Virus record (IMG/VR): IMGVR_UViG_3300050821_007079
Coordinates: 1-61,812 of that record
Origin: a virus
Length of the DNA: 61,812 nt
Reading direction: 5' to 3' (one strand)
Below the pieces are notes generated by a model. That model was given only the letters and a program-made list of their open reading frames with translations. It was not told the origin of the DNA and did not search any database. Shown here one piece after another: positions 28,226 through 37,373 of the stretch. Position numbers and translations under genes: made by a program. Numbering within the stretch: the stretch's first letter is position 1; each line of letters opens with the position of its first letter.

Positions 28226-29419
28226 CTAACGGATCCGGCCAGTTTTCCCCGCCATGAAGATGTCCTTTTCGATCGCTTCTTTCTCTGCGACCCGGCTCCG
28301 ATAGAGCCCCTTTTGAACATCCGCATAGAATGCGGCGATTTCCGGTCGGGTATACACCCGCTGTCCAGGTTCGTTGGGAGCGCCTCCAGTTGCGGGACCA
28401 CCGACTCCGGTGCCCGGTGCTGCCAAGGACTCGAGGGTGACCTGCGGGGTTCTCTGCTGGGTTTGCCCAGTGGGAGCCGCCGGCGCCTGCTGTCCTGTGG
28501 GAGCGACTGCTGCGTGTTCTTTCATGAAGCCCGTAAAGAAAGCCACTACCCGCGGAAGGTCGTGGACTTTGTACGCTGCGGCCAGCATAGCACCGCGCTG
28601 CGCCCCTGCATAGGGGTCGACCTGCTCGAGCCATGTCTGGAACTCCGGAGAGGTATTGATCTGCTCCCAGTTGGTCACTGCACTGTCCAGCCCGTTGTAG
28701 AACTTCTCGTGAGCAAGTTCTGAAGCGGTTTGTTGGGATTCCTGCGCGGTGTGCTGCACCTGCGGAGCCATTTGCTGAACAGCGTGCGCCACGGGGCGGA
28801 ACTGCTCTTCCAGAGTTCGCATTTTCGGAGCGACTGTCTCGAGCGCGGTGCGCCGGATGACGTCGATCAAATCCGCCCCAAACTCGGTTACTTCCTTGTC
28901 TGTTACCAGACGCGGATCTTGATGAACCTGTGCGGGAGCGGGGGGTTGGCTCAAGCTGGCGAGCAGGGTCTGCGTCGCCGTGAGCTGATCCTGGAGGGCG
29001 CGAATGCTTCGCTCCTGCTCCTGGGTCTGTTTGTGTAGGCGCGGCACCTCGGCGTTGTACTTGCCCTGGAGGACCTTGAACCGGTGCTCTGAAGCGCCCT
29101 CGTCGACGGCTGCATTTGCCGTCTGGCCACCCTGAGGGTTGGGAGCAGCCTGTTGAACGGGCTGTTGCGCTGCGCGCTGTTGCTGCTCCGGCGTCTGCGC
29201 CGATTGCGGATTGAATCCGGGAGTACCGAGACCGGGAACTCCGGGGCCGGCGGGCTGCGGCTGAAAGCCGACAGGCATGACCGGCTGAGCGGCTGGCATC
29301 TGGACTTGGCCCGGCGACATGTTCACGTCTTCATACGTGAGGGTACCGGACTTCAATTTCTGAGAAAGCTGGTTAGAAAGCTCCGCTTGCCTGCGGACTG
29401 ATTCTGGTAGAGCGGGCAT
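28226..29419 (-). CDS. Capsid scaffold protein, 397 aa
   Basis: Gln/Pro/Ala-rich, acidic and helical protein with a central coiled coil (KQTQEQERSIRALQDQLTA), immediately upstream of the coat gene, as scaffolds are. The start at 29419 is preferred because AGGAGAAG lies 7 nt upstream; an in-frame ATG at 29446 has no SD. Confidence 0.75.
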   Translation of the reverse strand: MPALPESVRRQAELSNQLSQKLKSGTLTYEDVNMSPGQVQMPAAQPVMPVGFQPQPAGPGVPGLGTPGFNPQSAQTPEQQQRAAQQPVQQAAPNPQGGQTANAAVDEGASEHRFKVLQGKYNAEVPRLHKQTQEQERSIRALQDQLTATQTLLASLSQPPAPAQVHQDPRLVTDKEVTEFGADLIDVIRRTALETVAPKMRTLEEQFRPVAHAVQQMAPQVQHTAQESQQTASELAHEKFYNGLDSAVTNWEQINTSPEFQTWLEQVDPYAGAQRGAMLAAAYKVHDLPRVVAFFTGFMKEHAAVAPTGQQAPAAPTGQTQQRTPQVTLESLAAPGTGVGGPATGGAPNEPGQRVYTRPEIAAFYADVQKGLYRSRVAEKEAIEKDIFMAGKTGRIR

Positions 29420-29672
29420 TGCCGTCTTCTCCTGGTTGGTTGTCATTACGCTGGTATTTTGCGAGCGTCGCTTCAGCAGTGTTGGCTATGTCTAAGATCT
29501 CGCGGGATAGCGCCGCCCGGCCTTGTAAGCGTCCTACACGCTCAGGCGGTGCATCCACAAGATCCAGCATGGCGTCAACGCCGGCTTGATCGATCGCTTG
29601 CAGAAATAGTCGGAACGCTGGATACGGCTTCAGCTTGCTGAGCGCCTCACAGAGTTCCTTGGATGAGTTCAC
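29373..29672 (-). CDS. Unknown small head-region protein, 99 aa
   Basis: Helical, with ALSKLKPYPAFRLFLQAIDQ and ILDIANTAEATLAKYQRN. The last ~15 codons overlap the scaffold start. Coupled to the upstream gene by overlap. No family recognised; possibly an assembly factor. Confidence 0.65.
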   Translation of the reverse strand: MNSSKELCEALSKLKPYPAFRLFLQAIDQAGVDAMLDLVDAPPERVGRLQGRAALSREILDIANTAEATLAKYQRNDNQPGEDGNARSTRISPQASGAF

Positions 29673-30004
29673 TTGCCGAAGCCACCCTTGTTTCCGGTGA
29701 AATCCTTGCGACCGCGACCCGCGACGTGCTCGCCGCCGTGTCCGCCGCCGGTTCCACGAGAAATGTCGATCGGACGATCCTTATTGCCCTTGGTATCCCC
29801 CAAGAACGGACCGCTGCAGTTGAACGGATGGCTCTCGCCCGATCCGCCGCCGCTGGGGCCGGACAGATTGGTGTTGCGGTCGGCATTGCCTTCCGTGTCG
29901 CCATAGAACTTCGCCGTCAATCCGCTCTCCTTGTGGGAGTCGGTTTCCTGAGCCGGGGGAGAAGTCGCCTTGCTGCCCTTGCTCACAGTCTCTACTTTCG
30001 CCAT
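29669..30004 (-). CDS. Unknown Gly-rich basic protein, 111 aa
   Basis: Gly/Lys/Asn-rich, with repeated D-x-x-G-N stretches (GDTEGNADRN, GDTKGNKDRP), ending KDFTGNKGGFGK. It looks disordered and is probably a minor virion protein. No family recognised. Confidence 0.6.
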   Translation of the reverse strand: MAKVETVSKGSKATSPPAQETDSHKESGLTAKFYGDTEGNADRNTNLSGPSGGGSGESHPFNCSGPFLGDTKGNKDRPIDISRGTGGGHGGEHVAGRGRKDFTGNKGGFGK

Positions 30005-30014
30005 ATCAATCTCC

Positions 30015-30287
30015 TTAAACGATCTTCTTGCCCTTGGCGGCGAAGCGATCTTCGACTTCCTCGGGGACGTAGTTCTCGGTCGTGGTCTTCACGCCCAAGT
30101 CAGACAGCAATTGCTCCTGATCCTCGGGGCCAATCTTCTTGTGACTGAACCCATGGATCTTGCGAGCCAAGTCAGACGTCTGACCGTAGCCCATCTGATT
30201 CTTCAGGCGATCTTCCCAGGTGGGAGCGTTGTCGCCGCCGGTGAACTCTTCGACGAGCTTCGCCGCGCCTTTGTGACTCTTGATCAT
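30015..30287 (-). CDS. Unknown head-region protein, 90 aa
   Basis: Charged helical protein (HKGAAKLVEEFTGG, GYGQTSDLARKIHGFS, PEEVEDRF). The start at 30287 has the SD AGGAG. It forms part of the portal-to-scaffold block of small genes. Confidence 0.65.
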   Translation of the reverse strand: MIKSHKGAAKLVEEFTGGDNAPTWEDRLKNQMGYGQTSDLARKIHGFSHKKIGPEDQEQLLSDLGVKTTTENYVPEEVEDRFAAKGKKIV

Positions 30288-30288
30288 C

Positions 30289-30648
30289 CTATTCTCCTGT
30301 CTCGGCACTGCGTACCGTGTCATCGATCGTCTTGCTGCGGTTCCGCTGAGCGGATGCCTGAGCGTCCTTCACCGGGTTCGCGTCAAGGCTTTCCTTGGGC
30401 GCGGTCGTCGTGATCTGGTTGTAGGTATCCTTGAGGGCGTGTCCGTAGTCGGCCAGCTTGCCGCGGATGCCGCCGCCCAGAATATCTCCACCATCTGCGT
30501 AGCAGGCCTTCCCGCCATTGCTGAACATCTGCGGGGCCGGGCCCTGCGCGCCGCCGCCGGCGGGCTCCGCCGAGGCGTGCGACTCGCTGTAATTGTGCGG
30601 GCCAGCTACGACCTTGTGGTTCGGGCTAAAAGTATGTGTCTTTCTCAC
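30289..30648 (-). CDS. Virion-associated protein with NGG/DGG signature, 119 aa
   Basis: GTG start with AGGAG SD just after the portal stop. It contains FSNGGKACYADGGDILGGG, the same signature repeated in the 496- and 816-aa proteins, which suggests that all three enter the virion or contact the same partner. The C terminus is helical and polar. Confidence 0.65.
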   Translation of the reverse strand: MRKTHTFSPNHKVVAGPHNYSESHASAEPAGGGAQGPAPQMFSNGGKACYADGGDILGGGIRGKLADYGHALKDTYNQITTTAPKESLDANPVKDAQASAQRNRSKTIDDTVRSAETGE

Positions 30649-30649
30649 G

Positions 30650-33259
30650 TCAAGCTCCTGGGTTCATGCCTGGTCGACGCGCAAACATCTGTTGCGTGCC
30701 GTGTTCTTGCGCCGTCGTAAGTCCGTTGGTCGGGTGTGGTTTCTGTCCCATGTTGCGCCCGCCGATCGGATTCGGCCCGTTGTGCGGAGGAGTGACTTGT
30801 CCTTGCGGGGCGCCGCCGGGGGTTGGCACGGGAGGTGCCAGCCCTGCTTGTGCCGCGTACAGGTTCGCGTGTTCCTCATGCTCCAAAATCATCGACTGCT
30901 GCATCTGCGCCATCTGCGCGTCGTGCTGCTGTTGCTGCTGCGCCTGCTGCTGCGCCTGCTGCTGCTGTGCCTGCTTCATCGCGTCGTCGTCCGGGACGAT
31001 GTTGTCCCAGTCCAGTCCGATCGCGCCGGCAACCGCGCCCAGCACCTTCGCCCGGCCTTCCAAACCGACGATCTGCATGTCGGTCGGATTGCCCGTCATA
31101 TTCAAGAACTCGAGCTGCCGTGTCCGGTCCTGCTCGCGCTTCACAGCGTACGTTACACCCTTAATGACAACGGACTCATCACCGCGGAACACGCCCGGCA
31201 TGGTGAGCATCACCGTCTCATACAAATGCTTCAGCAACGGATCGAAGATATCCCGGTCGATGCTGGCCGCCACGTTCTGTAGTGTCTTGGCCGCATTCGA
31301 CATCAGCATGCTCAAACCCGAAGCCGTGCGACCCGCGCCGCCCGCCTGCGGTCCGCCGGTCATATACCGCGGAATCGCCGACACATCATCGGCCATCACG
31401 TTCAAATTTGCAATCAGCCCCTGGATCTCCTGGGAGCGCGAGTCCGGCTGGTAGAACTCGATCGGCTTGACCGACCCGTTCGCCATCGTCGGATCATAGT
31501 TGACATGCCAACGCTTCCAAGGATACATGTCGTCGGTTTCGCCCGGCGCCAGTACCTTGTCATTGATGACCACCTGGGGACCAGATGCCATGCCCATATT
31601 GTTGACCAAAGCACGGTAGGCAGCATTGGCCACAGTTTGCACATCATCCAGAAGATCGGGTAGGCCATAGCCGTACATCGTTCCCGGAATCTTCTCGAAC
31701 TGAGTGACATAGTACGGCGCTCTCTGGCTGGGCGTCGGATCAAGTTGTGTTTTGATGACAAACCGGTCGATCAGCCACGCTGTGACCCGGTATTCTTGTT
31801 CAGGATCAGGGATTTGGGACTCGTCCATCCCCCACTCCAAAAGCGTCTTGCCCGATACACTTCCGTGATACTCGGCGGTGTCGATAAGGCTGGATGAGGT
31901 TCGCGGCCAGGCCTCGCGGTTCTCGAGAAGCGCTCGCTCAACGTCCACCACGTCCCACCACTCGCGGAACCCCCGGTCATGAAAGCGATCCAGGCACTCG
32001 CTGATGGCCGCATCGTTGTACCCCGGCAAACCCTTACACGCGAGAAGGTCGGCCCGCGTGAGCCGCAACCGCTCAACGAACTCGGCTTCATGCACGTTAT
32101 GGGCGGTCGGGGTCCAGTATAGGTCGAACGGGCTGACCCGTGACCAGAACATTTTCGGCACCTTCTGCCGTACCGGCGCACCGTTGACCCATTTCACCTG
32201 CGAGCACATGCGCACAGTTGGGCCTTTTATTGCGGCAAAAGGGAAAATCGGCAAGTCAATCAAAAATTCTGCGAAGGCTTGATAGAAGTTGCCCTCGGTC
32301 AGGAGGTCGTCCAGCTCATCCGCTGCTTCGCCGGCTTCCTTGACTGCGTTTTTCTTGGCCGCTTTTCTGGCCGCTTCACGCAGCTGCGTCACCCGGTCCT
32401 CGATCTGGTCCTGGGTCGGCATTGTCGGCGGGGTGCCACCGGTCGCCCCGACCGGGGTTTCGGGCGTTAAAGTACCGCTCCAGCCCTGCCCTGGCGGAGG
32501 CGTCGGCGGTGCCTGTGGCGGCGGGACAGGGGGCTGCATCTGCGGGGGCTGCATGCCCTGCATGGCCGCTTGGCTGGCCGCTTGCTGTTGCTGCTGCATC
32601 TGGGCCTGAGCTTGTGCCTGGGCCTGCATAATCTGTTGTAACTGCTGCTGGCATGCGGCGATCTCCGCGGCTACGAGCTTTTGAATCGCCTGCTCGATAT
32701 CCTCGGGAATTTCAGGTTCTGGAGTCGGCTGAATATCCCAGGGTCGTTCGGACCCCAGGTAGATGTCACGCAGGAGAGAAGTTGCGCCACGACACTTGCC
32801 TGGCACGATTCTTGCGAAGACCTCAGAGCCGCCAAACGCTTTGATGTCGCGGAGCCGCGCTGGGTCATAGTTGCCTTTGTAGGTCCGGAGCGCGTCGATC
32901 AGGCGCTGGCCGATACCCATCATGTTGCGAAAATTTCTCATCTCGTATAATCTGTAGCGAATGTGTTTCGCCACCTCGAGCACAGAAGGATCATTTTGCC
33001 AATCAGGACTGCCACCGCCGGGCTGTGCCGCCAACGACTGTGCTTCATCGCGTTGCGCAACTTGGTCGGGAGAGAGCATGCGAGTCAGCGCGCGGCCGGG
33101 AACAGCCCCGATCTGTTGCGGCATACCTTGGGGGGCCTGCTGATTCGAAGGCGGTCCGCCACGCGGCATAGCCGGCATACTACGGATATTCGCCATCCCC
33201 TGACTCCCGAGAGGATTTACGAAACGCTGGTTCTGGGTCGATTGGGGTACAGAAACCAT
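30650..33259 (-). CDS. Portal protein, 869 aa
   Basis: Long portal of the podovirus-like type. It has an N-terminal low-complexity segment, a Gln-rich insertion near residues 205-280, a central portal core (FWSRVSPFDLYWTP, EKIPGTMYGYGLPDLLDD, ALVNNMGMASGPQVVINDK) and a second Gln-rich C terminus. It forms the dodecameric DNA channel at one capsid vertex. I prefer the start at 33259 because GGAGCC precedes it. Confidence 0.85.
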   Translation of the reverse strand: MVSVPQSTQNQRFVNPLGSQGMANIRSMPAMPRGGPPSNQQAPQGMPQQIGAVPGRALTRMLSPDQVAQRDEAQSLAAQPGGGSPDWQNDPSVLEVAKHIRYRLYEMRNFRNMMGIGQRLIDALRTYKGNYDPARLRDIKAFGGSEVFARIVPGKCRGATSLLRDIYLGSERPWDIQPTPEPEIPEDIEQAIQKLVAAEIAACQQQLQQIMQAQAQAQAQMQQQQQAASQAAMQGMQPPQMQPPVPPPQAPPTPPPGQGWSGTLTPETPVGATGGTPPTMPTQDQIEDRVTQLREAARKAAKKNAVKEAGEAADELDDLLTEGNFYQAFAEFLIDLPIFPFAAIKGPTVRMCSQVKWVNGAPVRQKVPKMFWSRVSPFDLYWTPTAHNVHEAEFVERLRLTRADLLACKGLPGYNDAAISECLDRFHDRGFREWWDVVDVERALLENREAWPRTSSSLIDTAEYHGSVSGKTLLEWGMDESQIPDPEQEYRVTAWLIDRFVIKTQLDPTPSQRAPYYVTQFEKIPGTMYGYGLPDLLDDVQTVANAAYRALVNNMGMASGPQVVINDKVLAPGETDDMYPWKRWHVNYDPTMANGSVKPIEFYQPDSRSQEIQGLIANLNVMADDVSAIPRYMTGGPQAGGAGRTASGLSMLMSNAAKTLQNVAASIDRDIFDPLLKHLYETVMLTMPGVFRGDESVVIKGVTYAVKREQDRTRQLEFLNMTGNPTDMQIVGLEGRAKVLGAVAGAIGLDWDNIVPDDDAMKQAQQQQAQQQAQQQQQHDAQMAQMQQSMILEHEEHANLYAAQAGLAPPVPTPGGAPQGQVTPPHNGPNPIGGRNMGQKPHPTNGLTTAQEHGTQQMFARRPGMNPGA

Positions 33260-33323
33260 TGAGGCTCCGGGATTAGACTTGTAGACGATACCAGACGTAG
33301 TAACCAAACACTAGAGGTGTAAG

Positions 33324-33755
33324 ATGTTATCAGAGAAGCAGAAATTATGGCGGGCGGCGAATAAAGATCGTCTTAGCGCTAACTCGAAGCAATACTATGA
33401 AGCGAACCGCGCTCGAATTCTAGAGCGCAACAAAGCATACGCCGCTACAAAAAAGGAGAAGATCCGCGAGTATTATCGAGAATATCGCGGCATACCCACA
33501 GCCACCAGATCAGAACCAACTCACTGTGAAAATTGCGGTCGACTTCCAGGGCGAATGGGAAGACTCGAAATTGACCACGACCATAATACAGGTGCTTTTC
33601 GTGGCTGGTTGTGTCATCGTTGCAATCTCGGACTCGGGAATCTCGGCGACACCATTGAGGCCGTCGAGCGAACCCTCGAATATCTGAAGCGAGCACTATG
33701 TCAAACGAAGTCATTGTCCCAGGCACCGGAACCTCGATCAATCTCGGGGACCTGA
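33324..33755 (+). CDS. Endonuclease VII-type HNH endonuclease next to terminase, 143 aa
   Basis: CENCGRLPG, LEIDHDHNTGAFRGWLCHRCN and TLEYLKRAL give a complete Endo VII core. The basic Arg/Lys/Tyr N terminus resembles the other copies. SD GAGGTG precedes the ATG. Its last 58 bp overlap the small-terminase start. HNH proteins beside terminases can aid packaging cleavage, or this may be a homing nuclease. Confidence 0.85.
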   Translation: MLSEKQKLWRAANKDRLSANSKQYYEANRARILERNKAYAATKKEKIREYYREYRGIPTATRSEPTHCENCGRLPGRMGRLEIDHDHNTGAFRGWLCHRCNLGLGNLGDTIEAVERTLEYLKRALCQTKSLSQAPEPRSISGT

Positions 33756-34183
33756 GCCCCTCGATTGCTGCAGAACTCGCCGCCGAACTCGCGGGGCCGG
33801 AGGATATCCGTGCCAAGTACGGCCTGACCAAAGGCCAGTGGGACCGCCTACGACAGAACCCAGTCTTCCGTGCCATGGTGCTCGAGTCCCTGAAGACTTT
33901 CCGCGGCTCCCTCGCCGCCGGCGCGCGCATCACGAAGAAGGCTGAGATCCTCCTGGAAGATGCATTACCAGACCTATACGCCATCGCCAAGGCCAAAGAC
34001 GTCCCGGTCGACGGGCGCATCAAGGCGATCAACCAACTGGCGGAGCTCGCCGGGCGCGGCAAGGGCTCCGGCCAGTCCGACCCGAACGCGCCCAAGATCG
34101 CCGGATTTACCCTGAACATAAATGTGGGCGGCGACCAGCCGGTCACCATCACTGCGAGCCCCAATGTCCCAAGCGACGTATAA
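33698..34183 (+). CDS. Terminase small subunit, 161 aa
   Basis: It carries an HTH-like segment (AGPEDIRAKYGLTKGQWDRLRQNP) for DNA recognition and a helical oligomerisation part, and sits directly before the large subunit. It selects the packaging site and activates the motor. It overlaps the large-subunit gene by 20 bp. Confidence 0.8.
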   Translation: MSNEVIVPGTGTSINLGDLSPSIAAELAAELAGPEDIRAKYGLTKGQWDRLRQNPVFRAMVLESLKTFRGSLAAGARITKKAEILLEDALPDLYAIAKAKDVPVDGRIKAINQLAELAGRGKGSGQSDPNAPKIAGFTLNINVGGDQPVTITASPNVPSDV

Positions 34184-35567
34184 CGCTCCCCCGACGATCC
34201 AGCGGTTCATGCACGACAGCACCTCGGAGGTCCGCCTCCTGATGGGGCCGTACGGATCCGGCAAGACCACTGCGAATCTCATGGAACTCATCCGGCGCGC
34301 GTGCGGAGAGTTCCCCAACGCCCAGGGCATACGGCAGACCCGGTTCGCCGTGGTCCGTAACACCTCCGGCCAGCTCAGACAAACCGTCCTTCCCGAAATC
34401 GAGAAGTGGCTCTCCGCGGCGTTCCGCTACAAAGTCACTGACTCGACCCTGAATTTTAATTTCCGGCTCCCCGACGGTACGACCGTCGACTCTTCGTGGA
34501 TGATGATCCCGCTGGACGAGCCGCGCGACCAGGAGCGCCTGCTGTCGTTGAACCTCACCGGCGCGTGGATCTCCGAGTTCCGCCAGGTCCCCATTGAAAT
34601 CATGGACCCTCTCATCGGCCGGTGCGGCCGGTTCAAGCCGCTGGGCCTGAGCAAGAACGCCTGGTACGGCGTGATCGCCGAGTCAAACCCGCCCGACGAA
34701 GAGTCGCCCTGGTTCATGAAGATGGAGGTCAACAAGCCGGAGACCTGGACCGTCTACAAGCAGCCGTCGGGCCTCGCGGCCGATGCAGAGAATCTCGAGA
34801 ACCTGCGCGCCGGCTACTACCAGTCGCTGGTTGCCTCCAGCACTGAAGACTGGTCCGACGTGCACGTGCGCTGCCAGTACGGCAAGTCGCTCTCAGGGCA
34901 GGCCGTCTTCCGCACCTCGTTCAAGGCCGATTTCCACGTCACGAAGAACCCGCTTAAGCTGACGGACGGATATCCCATAATGATTGGTCAGGATTTCGGA
35001 CGCACGCCGGCAGCACTGATAACGCAGGTTGACGTTCGCGGACGTCTTCTCGTCCTGGGTGAACAGACGTCCACGGATATGGGGGTGGAACAGTTTACGC
35101 AGACCCTGCTTAAACCAACGCTGGCACGGCAGTTCCCAGGAGCTGCTGTATTCATGGTGGCTGACCCAGCCGGTCGTCAGAAATCGCAGATCAACGATGA
35201 GTCGCCATTCGATGCCCTTCAGCGACTTGGGTTCAAAGCGTACCCGGCCCCGACCAACGACATCGACACGCGGCTGCGGGCTGTCGAACAGCTCTTTCTG
35301 CGCAACGTCGACGGCGGGCCAGCGATACTCATAAGTGCCACCGGATGCCCAATACTGATACGCGCTCTGAAATTCGATTATCGTTACCGCCGTAAACAGA
35401 CGGGCGATCTTGAAGACAAGCCTGAGAAGAAGCATCCCGCGTCGGACATTGCCGACTGCTTGCAGTACGCAGCATTGGGTGCCAATGGGAACTACACGGC
35501 ACAGGTAATTGCGGAGAACCGGCCACGTGCGCCGTCGAAGCGCATGCCGGTCAGGGCCTGGACCTAG
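34164..35567 (+). CDS. Terminase large subunit, 467 aa
   Basis: Walker A GPYGSGKTT spans residues 28-36. The nuclease domain begins around MIGQDFGRTPAALITQ, with later acidic positions (HPASDIADCLQYA). It packages DNA through the portal. The start at 34164 (MSQATYNAPP) is chosen inside the small-subunit 3' end. Its stop shares CTAG with the stop of the convergent glycosyltransferase gene. Confidence 0.9.
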   Translation: MSQATYNAPPTIQRFMHDSTSEVRLLMGPYGSGKTTANLMELIRRACGEFPNAQGIRQTRFAVVRNTSGQLRQTVLPEIEKWLSAAFRYKVTDSTLNFNFRLPDGTTVDSSWMMIPLDEPRDQERLLSLNLTGAWISEFRQVPIEIMDPLIGRCGRFKPLGLSKNAWYGVIAESNPPDEESPWFMKMEVNKPETWTVYKQPSGLAADAENLENLRAGYYQSLVASSTEDWSDVHVRCQYGKSLSGQAVFRTSFKADFHVTKNPLKLTDGYPIMIGQDFGRTPAALITQVDVRGRLLVLGEQTSTDMGVEQFTQTLLKPTLARQFPGAAVFMVADPAGRQKSQINDESPFDALQRLGFKAYPAPTNDIDTRLRAVEQLFLRNVDGGPAILISATGCPILIRALKFDYRYRRKQTGDLEDKPEKKHPASDIADCLQYAALGANGNYTAQVIAENRPRAPSKRMPVRAWT

Positions 35568-36268
35568 CGGGGGCAGTCCTGCAGAGGAATTGGTTGGCCG
35601 CGGTCGAACCATAAGCCGAGGTGTCCTACGTCGTAGGCACACAGGCCATACTCGACGAATTTGTGCACGAGCGGACGGGAGGAGAGTCCAGCACAGAGCA
35701 CTACCGTCTCTCGCCTAGTGAGCATGGCGTCCTCGAACATGCTGTCGAACATGTCGAAGTTATCCTTCGCCGGGCACATGATCTCTTTCACCGACTTCGG
35801 CGGTCGGGGCGACTCCATGAGCTTTTTCTCGGTGAGACTACGCTCAGTCCCGCGAAGCAAACAGATATCCTTGTCCTGCCACAATTTGGCTACTTCTAGC
35901 CACCAAGAGGTCGTATGCAAATGCGGCTGACTGTCCATCCGGGAAATGTTTGACGAGCCATAGTACTCGTCGATCAGAAAGGGAAAGATCCCCGCATTCA
36001 TTTCCATGTAGTTGTGCCACCTCTGAAAGGCCAGCGTCCCCTCGGGTGTCAGGGGCGGAGGGATCAGACAGTTCAGGACCTTGTTGCTCCCACGGTGAAG
36101 GCAGGTAGCCAAGGCTTCCGCTAGTTTGGGGCATGGTTTATGGTACCTATCGCGCTGTCCGCGAATTATGTTGAAGTCTCCGTCACCGAATCGCGCAAGC
36201 CCGCGATACTTGCCGCTGGCAACTCGCTCGATGGTTGTGGTCTCGTCCAAGACCCTCGGGTAACTCAC
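35564..36268 (-). CDS. GT-D-fold glycosyltransferase-like protein (DUF1792-like), 234 aa
   Basis: LARFGDGDFNIIRG near residue 28 matches the RFGDGE signature of GT-D glycosyltransferases. The GTG start at 36268 overlaps the previous stop (GTGA). It could glycosylate a host surface polymer, a phage protein or modified DNA bases; nothing here decides which. It is the last gene of the minus-strand mini-gene operon. Confidence 0.75.
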   Translation of the reverse strand: MSYPRVLDETTTIERVASGKYRGLARFGDGDFNIIRGQRDRYHKPCPKLAEALATCLHRGSNKVLNCLIPPPLTPEGTLAFQRWHNYMEMNAGIFPFLIDEYYGSSNISRMDSQPHLHTTSWWLEVAKLWQDKDICLLRGTERSLTEKKLMESPRPPKSVKEIMCPAKDNFDMFDSMFEDAMLTRRETVVLCAGLSSRPLVHKFVEYGLCAYDVGHLGLWFDRGQPIPLQDCPR

Positions 36269-36564
36269 GACTCGATATCGCCACACAACTCGTCGAACCG
36301 CAAAGCATTCTTTCCTGCCTTGTCGCCGTACGCGAGTACTTCCTCCCAAGTCTTAAACCCGTGCTGCTGGTGTTTCGTGATGCGAATCACCGAACCGTCG
36401 GCGTAGGTGATTACGACAATCATCGCCAACCCCTCGCAGTTCGCCACCAGAGTCGCCGAGACGGGGTCCTGCGTTGGCGGCCGGTCGTCGGCATGCGCCA
36501 CCAGAACGAGCGCAGCGGAGACCAATACCGCGGCAATTATCAACCGCACCATCCAGTCCTTCAT
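36265..36564 (-). CDS. Small exported protein, 99 aa
   Basis: The signal peptide spans residues 1-25, ending AHA-DD, followed by a short soluble domain (CEGLAMIVVITYADGSVIRITKHQQHG). The start at 36564 is internal to a longer frame whose upstream part reads as nonsense. A periplasmic target is likely. Function unknown. Confidence 0.7.
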   Translation of the reverse strand: MKDWMVRLIIAAVLVSAALVLVAHADDRPPTQDPVSATLVANCEGLAMIVVITYADGSVIRITKHQQHGFKTWEEVLAYGDKAGKNALRFDELCGDIES

Positions 36565-36571
36565 AAAATCC

Positions 36572-36742
36572 TCACAGATGTTTTGAGTCAACGAACCGCA
36601 AATACGTGTCGATCGCGCGGCGCAGAGTCTCCGATATTGAATACCCGCCGGCCGCCGCGAGCTTCTGGATCCTGGCATATTGCTGCTTGGTGACGCGGAG
36701 GTGGATCCGGGTACCCGCTTCTTCTGATTTTGGACGAGGCAT
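36572..36742 (-). CDS. Ribbon-helix-helix DNA-binding protein, 56 aa
   Basis: RIHLRVTKQQYARIQKLAAAGGYSI, then SETLRRAIDTYL, matches the beta-strand plus two-helix plan of Arc/CopG-type repressors. Its ATG overlaps the preceding TAA (TAAATG). It is the only clear small transcription factor in the window, so it is a candidate for binding the TTACAA-N3-TTGTAA sites or its own promoter. That link is inference. Confidence 0.8.
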   Translation of the reverse strand: MPRPKSEEAGTRIHLRVTKQQYARIQKLAAAGGYSISETLRRAIDTYLRFVDSKHL

Positions 36743-36907
36743 TTACTTTTTCCGGTAATGGACGATCGCGTACCACGAGGCGAACATCGAAAGAACCAGG
36801 GCCAAAACCCGCAGCCCGAGCTCCAAATTTGATATCCAGGGAACGCCAGCAAACGTCACTGCGCTGGCTAAGCTCGCTGGGCCTACTATGTCATGTTGTG
36901 GTGTCAT
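36743..36907 (-). CDS. Small single-span membrane protein, 54 aa
   Basis: A hydrophobic stretch at residues ~30-48 (LRVLALVLSMFASWYAIV) ends in basic YRKK. The stop adjoins the RHH start codon. Function unknown. Confidence 0.65.
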   Translation of the reverse strand: MTPQHDIVGPASLASAVTFAGVPWISNLELGLRVLALVLSMFASWYAIVHYRKK

Positions 36908-36916
36908 GGCGTGAGC

Positions 36917-37045
36917 TTAGGGTGTGTGGTCGCCGAAGTCAAAGCTCAGTTGCAACGCGTTGTCTGCAAAGAGCATTTCCTGCGCGTGCCGGTCCTCACA
37001 CCGGAACCTCCACAGGTCCTGCAGATCCGCGTGCATCCCCTCCAT
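36917..37045 (-). CDS. Mini-protein with QLSFDF tail, 42 aa
   Basis: Acidic peptide with two motif-like elements, QEMLF and the near-terminal QLSFDF, close to hexameric clamp-binding forms. It overlaps the 3' end of the 125-aa gene in another frame. The start is supported only by position. Confidence 0.5.
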   Translation of the reverse strand: MEGMHADLQDLWRFRCEDRHAQEMLFADNALQLSFDFGDHTP

Positions 37046-37373
37046 TGGCAGGATCAGCTCCGCGACTGCGCGCGGTGAGCAACTCGATAATCCGGGTCTG
37101 ACACATAAGCCGACAGTGGGAGATGGATCCGGTGATCCTGGCCCGCTTCTTCTTAAGGACCTTATAGAACCCCTTTCCAGAAGTTCGAGGGTTGTATTGA
37201 AGCGTACGATTTGTGAATGTGCGTTCATCACCGACTCGGTCAGTATAGGTTTTCGGGTACTCATACACCAGAAGAAGGCTTGACACCCCCTTCTCGTTGA
37301 CCGCTGGGTTCGGCATCATCGACTCCTGCACTCTGGCGTACCAGCGCAGTTTCTTCCCCATCTTGCTGTTCAT
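36996..37373 (-). CDS. Unknown protein, 125 aa
   Basis: The N-terminal ~85 residues look native (KLRWYARVQESMMPNPAV, LLLVYEYPKTYTDR, NRTLQYNPRTSGKGFYKVLKKKR). The last ~40 are lower in complexity and overlap the next gene. It starts 113 bp before the end of the upstream gene. No family recognised. Confidence 0.6.
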   Translation of the reverse strand: MNSKMGKKLRWYARVQESMMPNPAVNEKGVSSLLLVYEYPKTYTDRVGDERTFTNRTLQYNPRTSGKGFYKVLKKKRARITGSISHCRLMCQTRIIELLTARSRGADPANGGDARGSAGPVEVPV

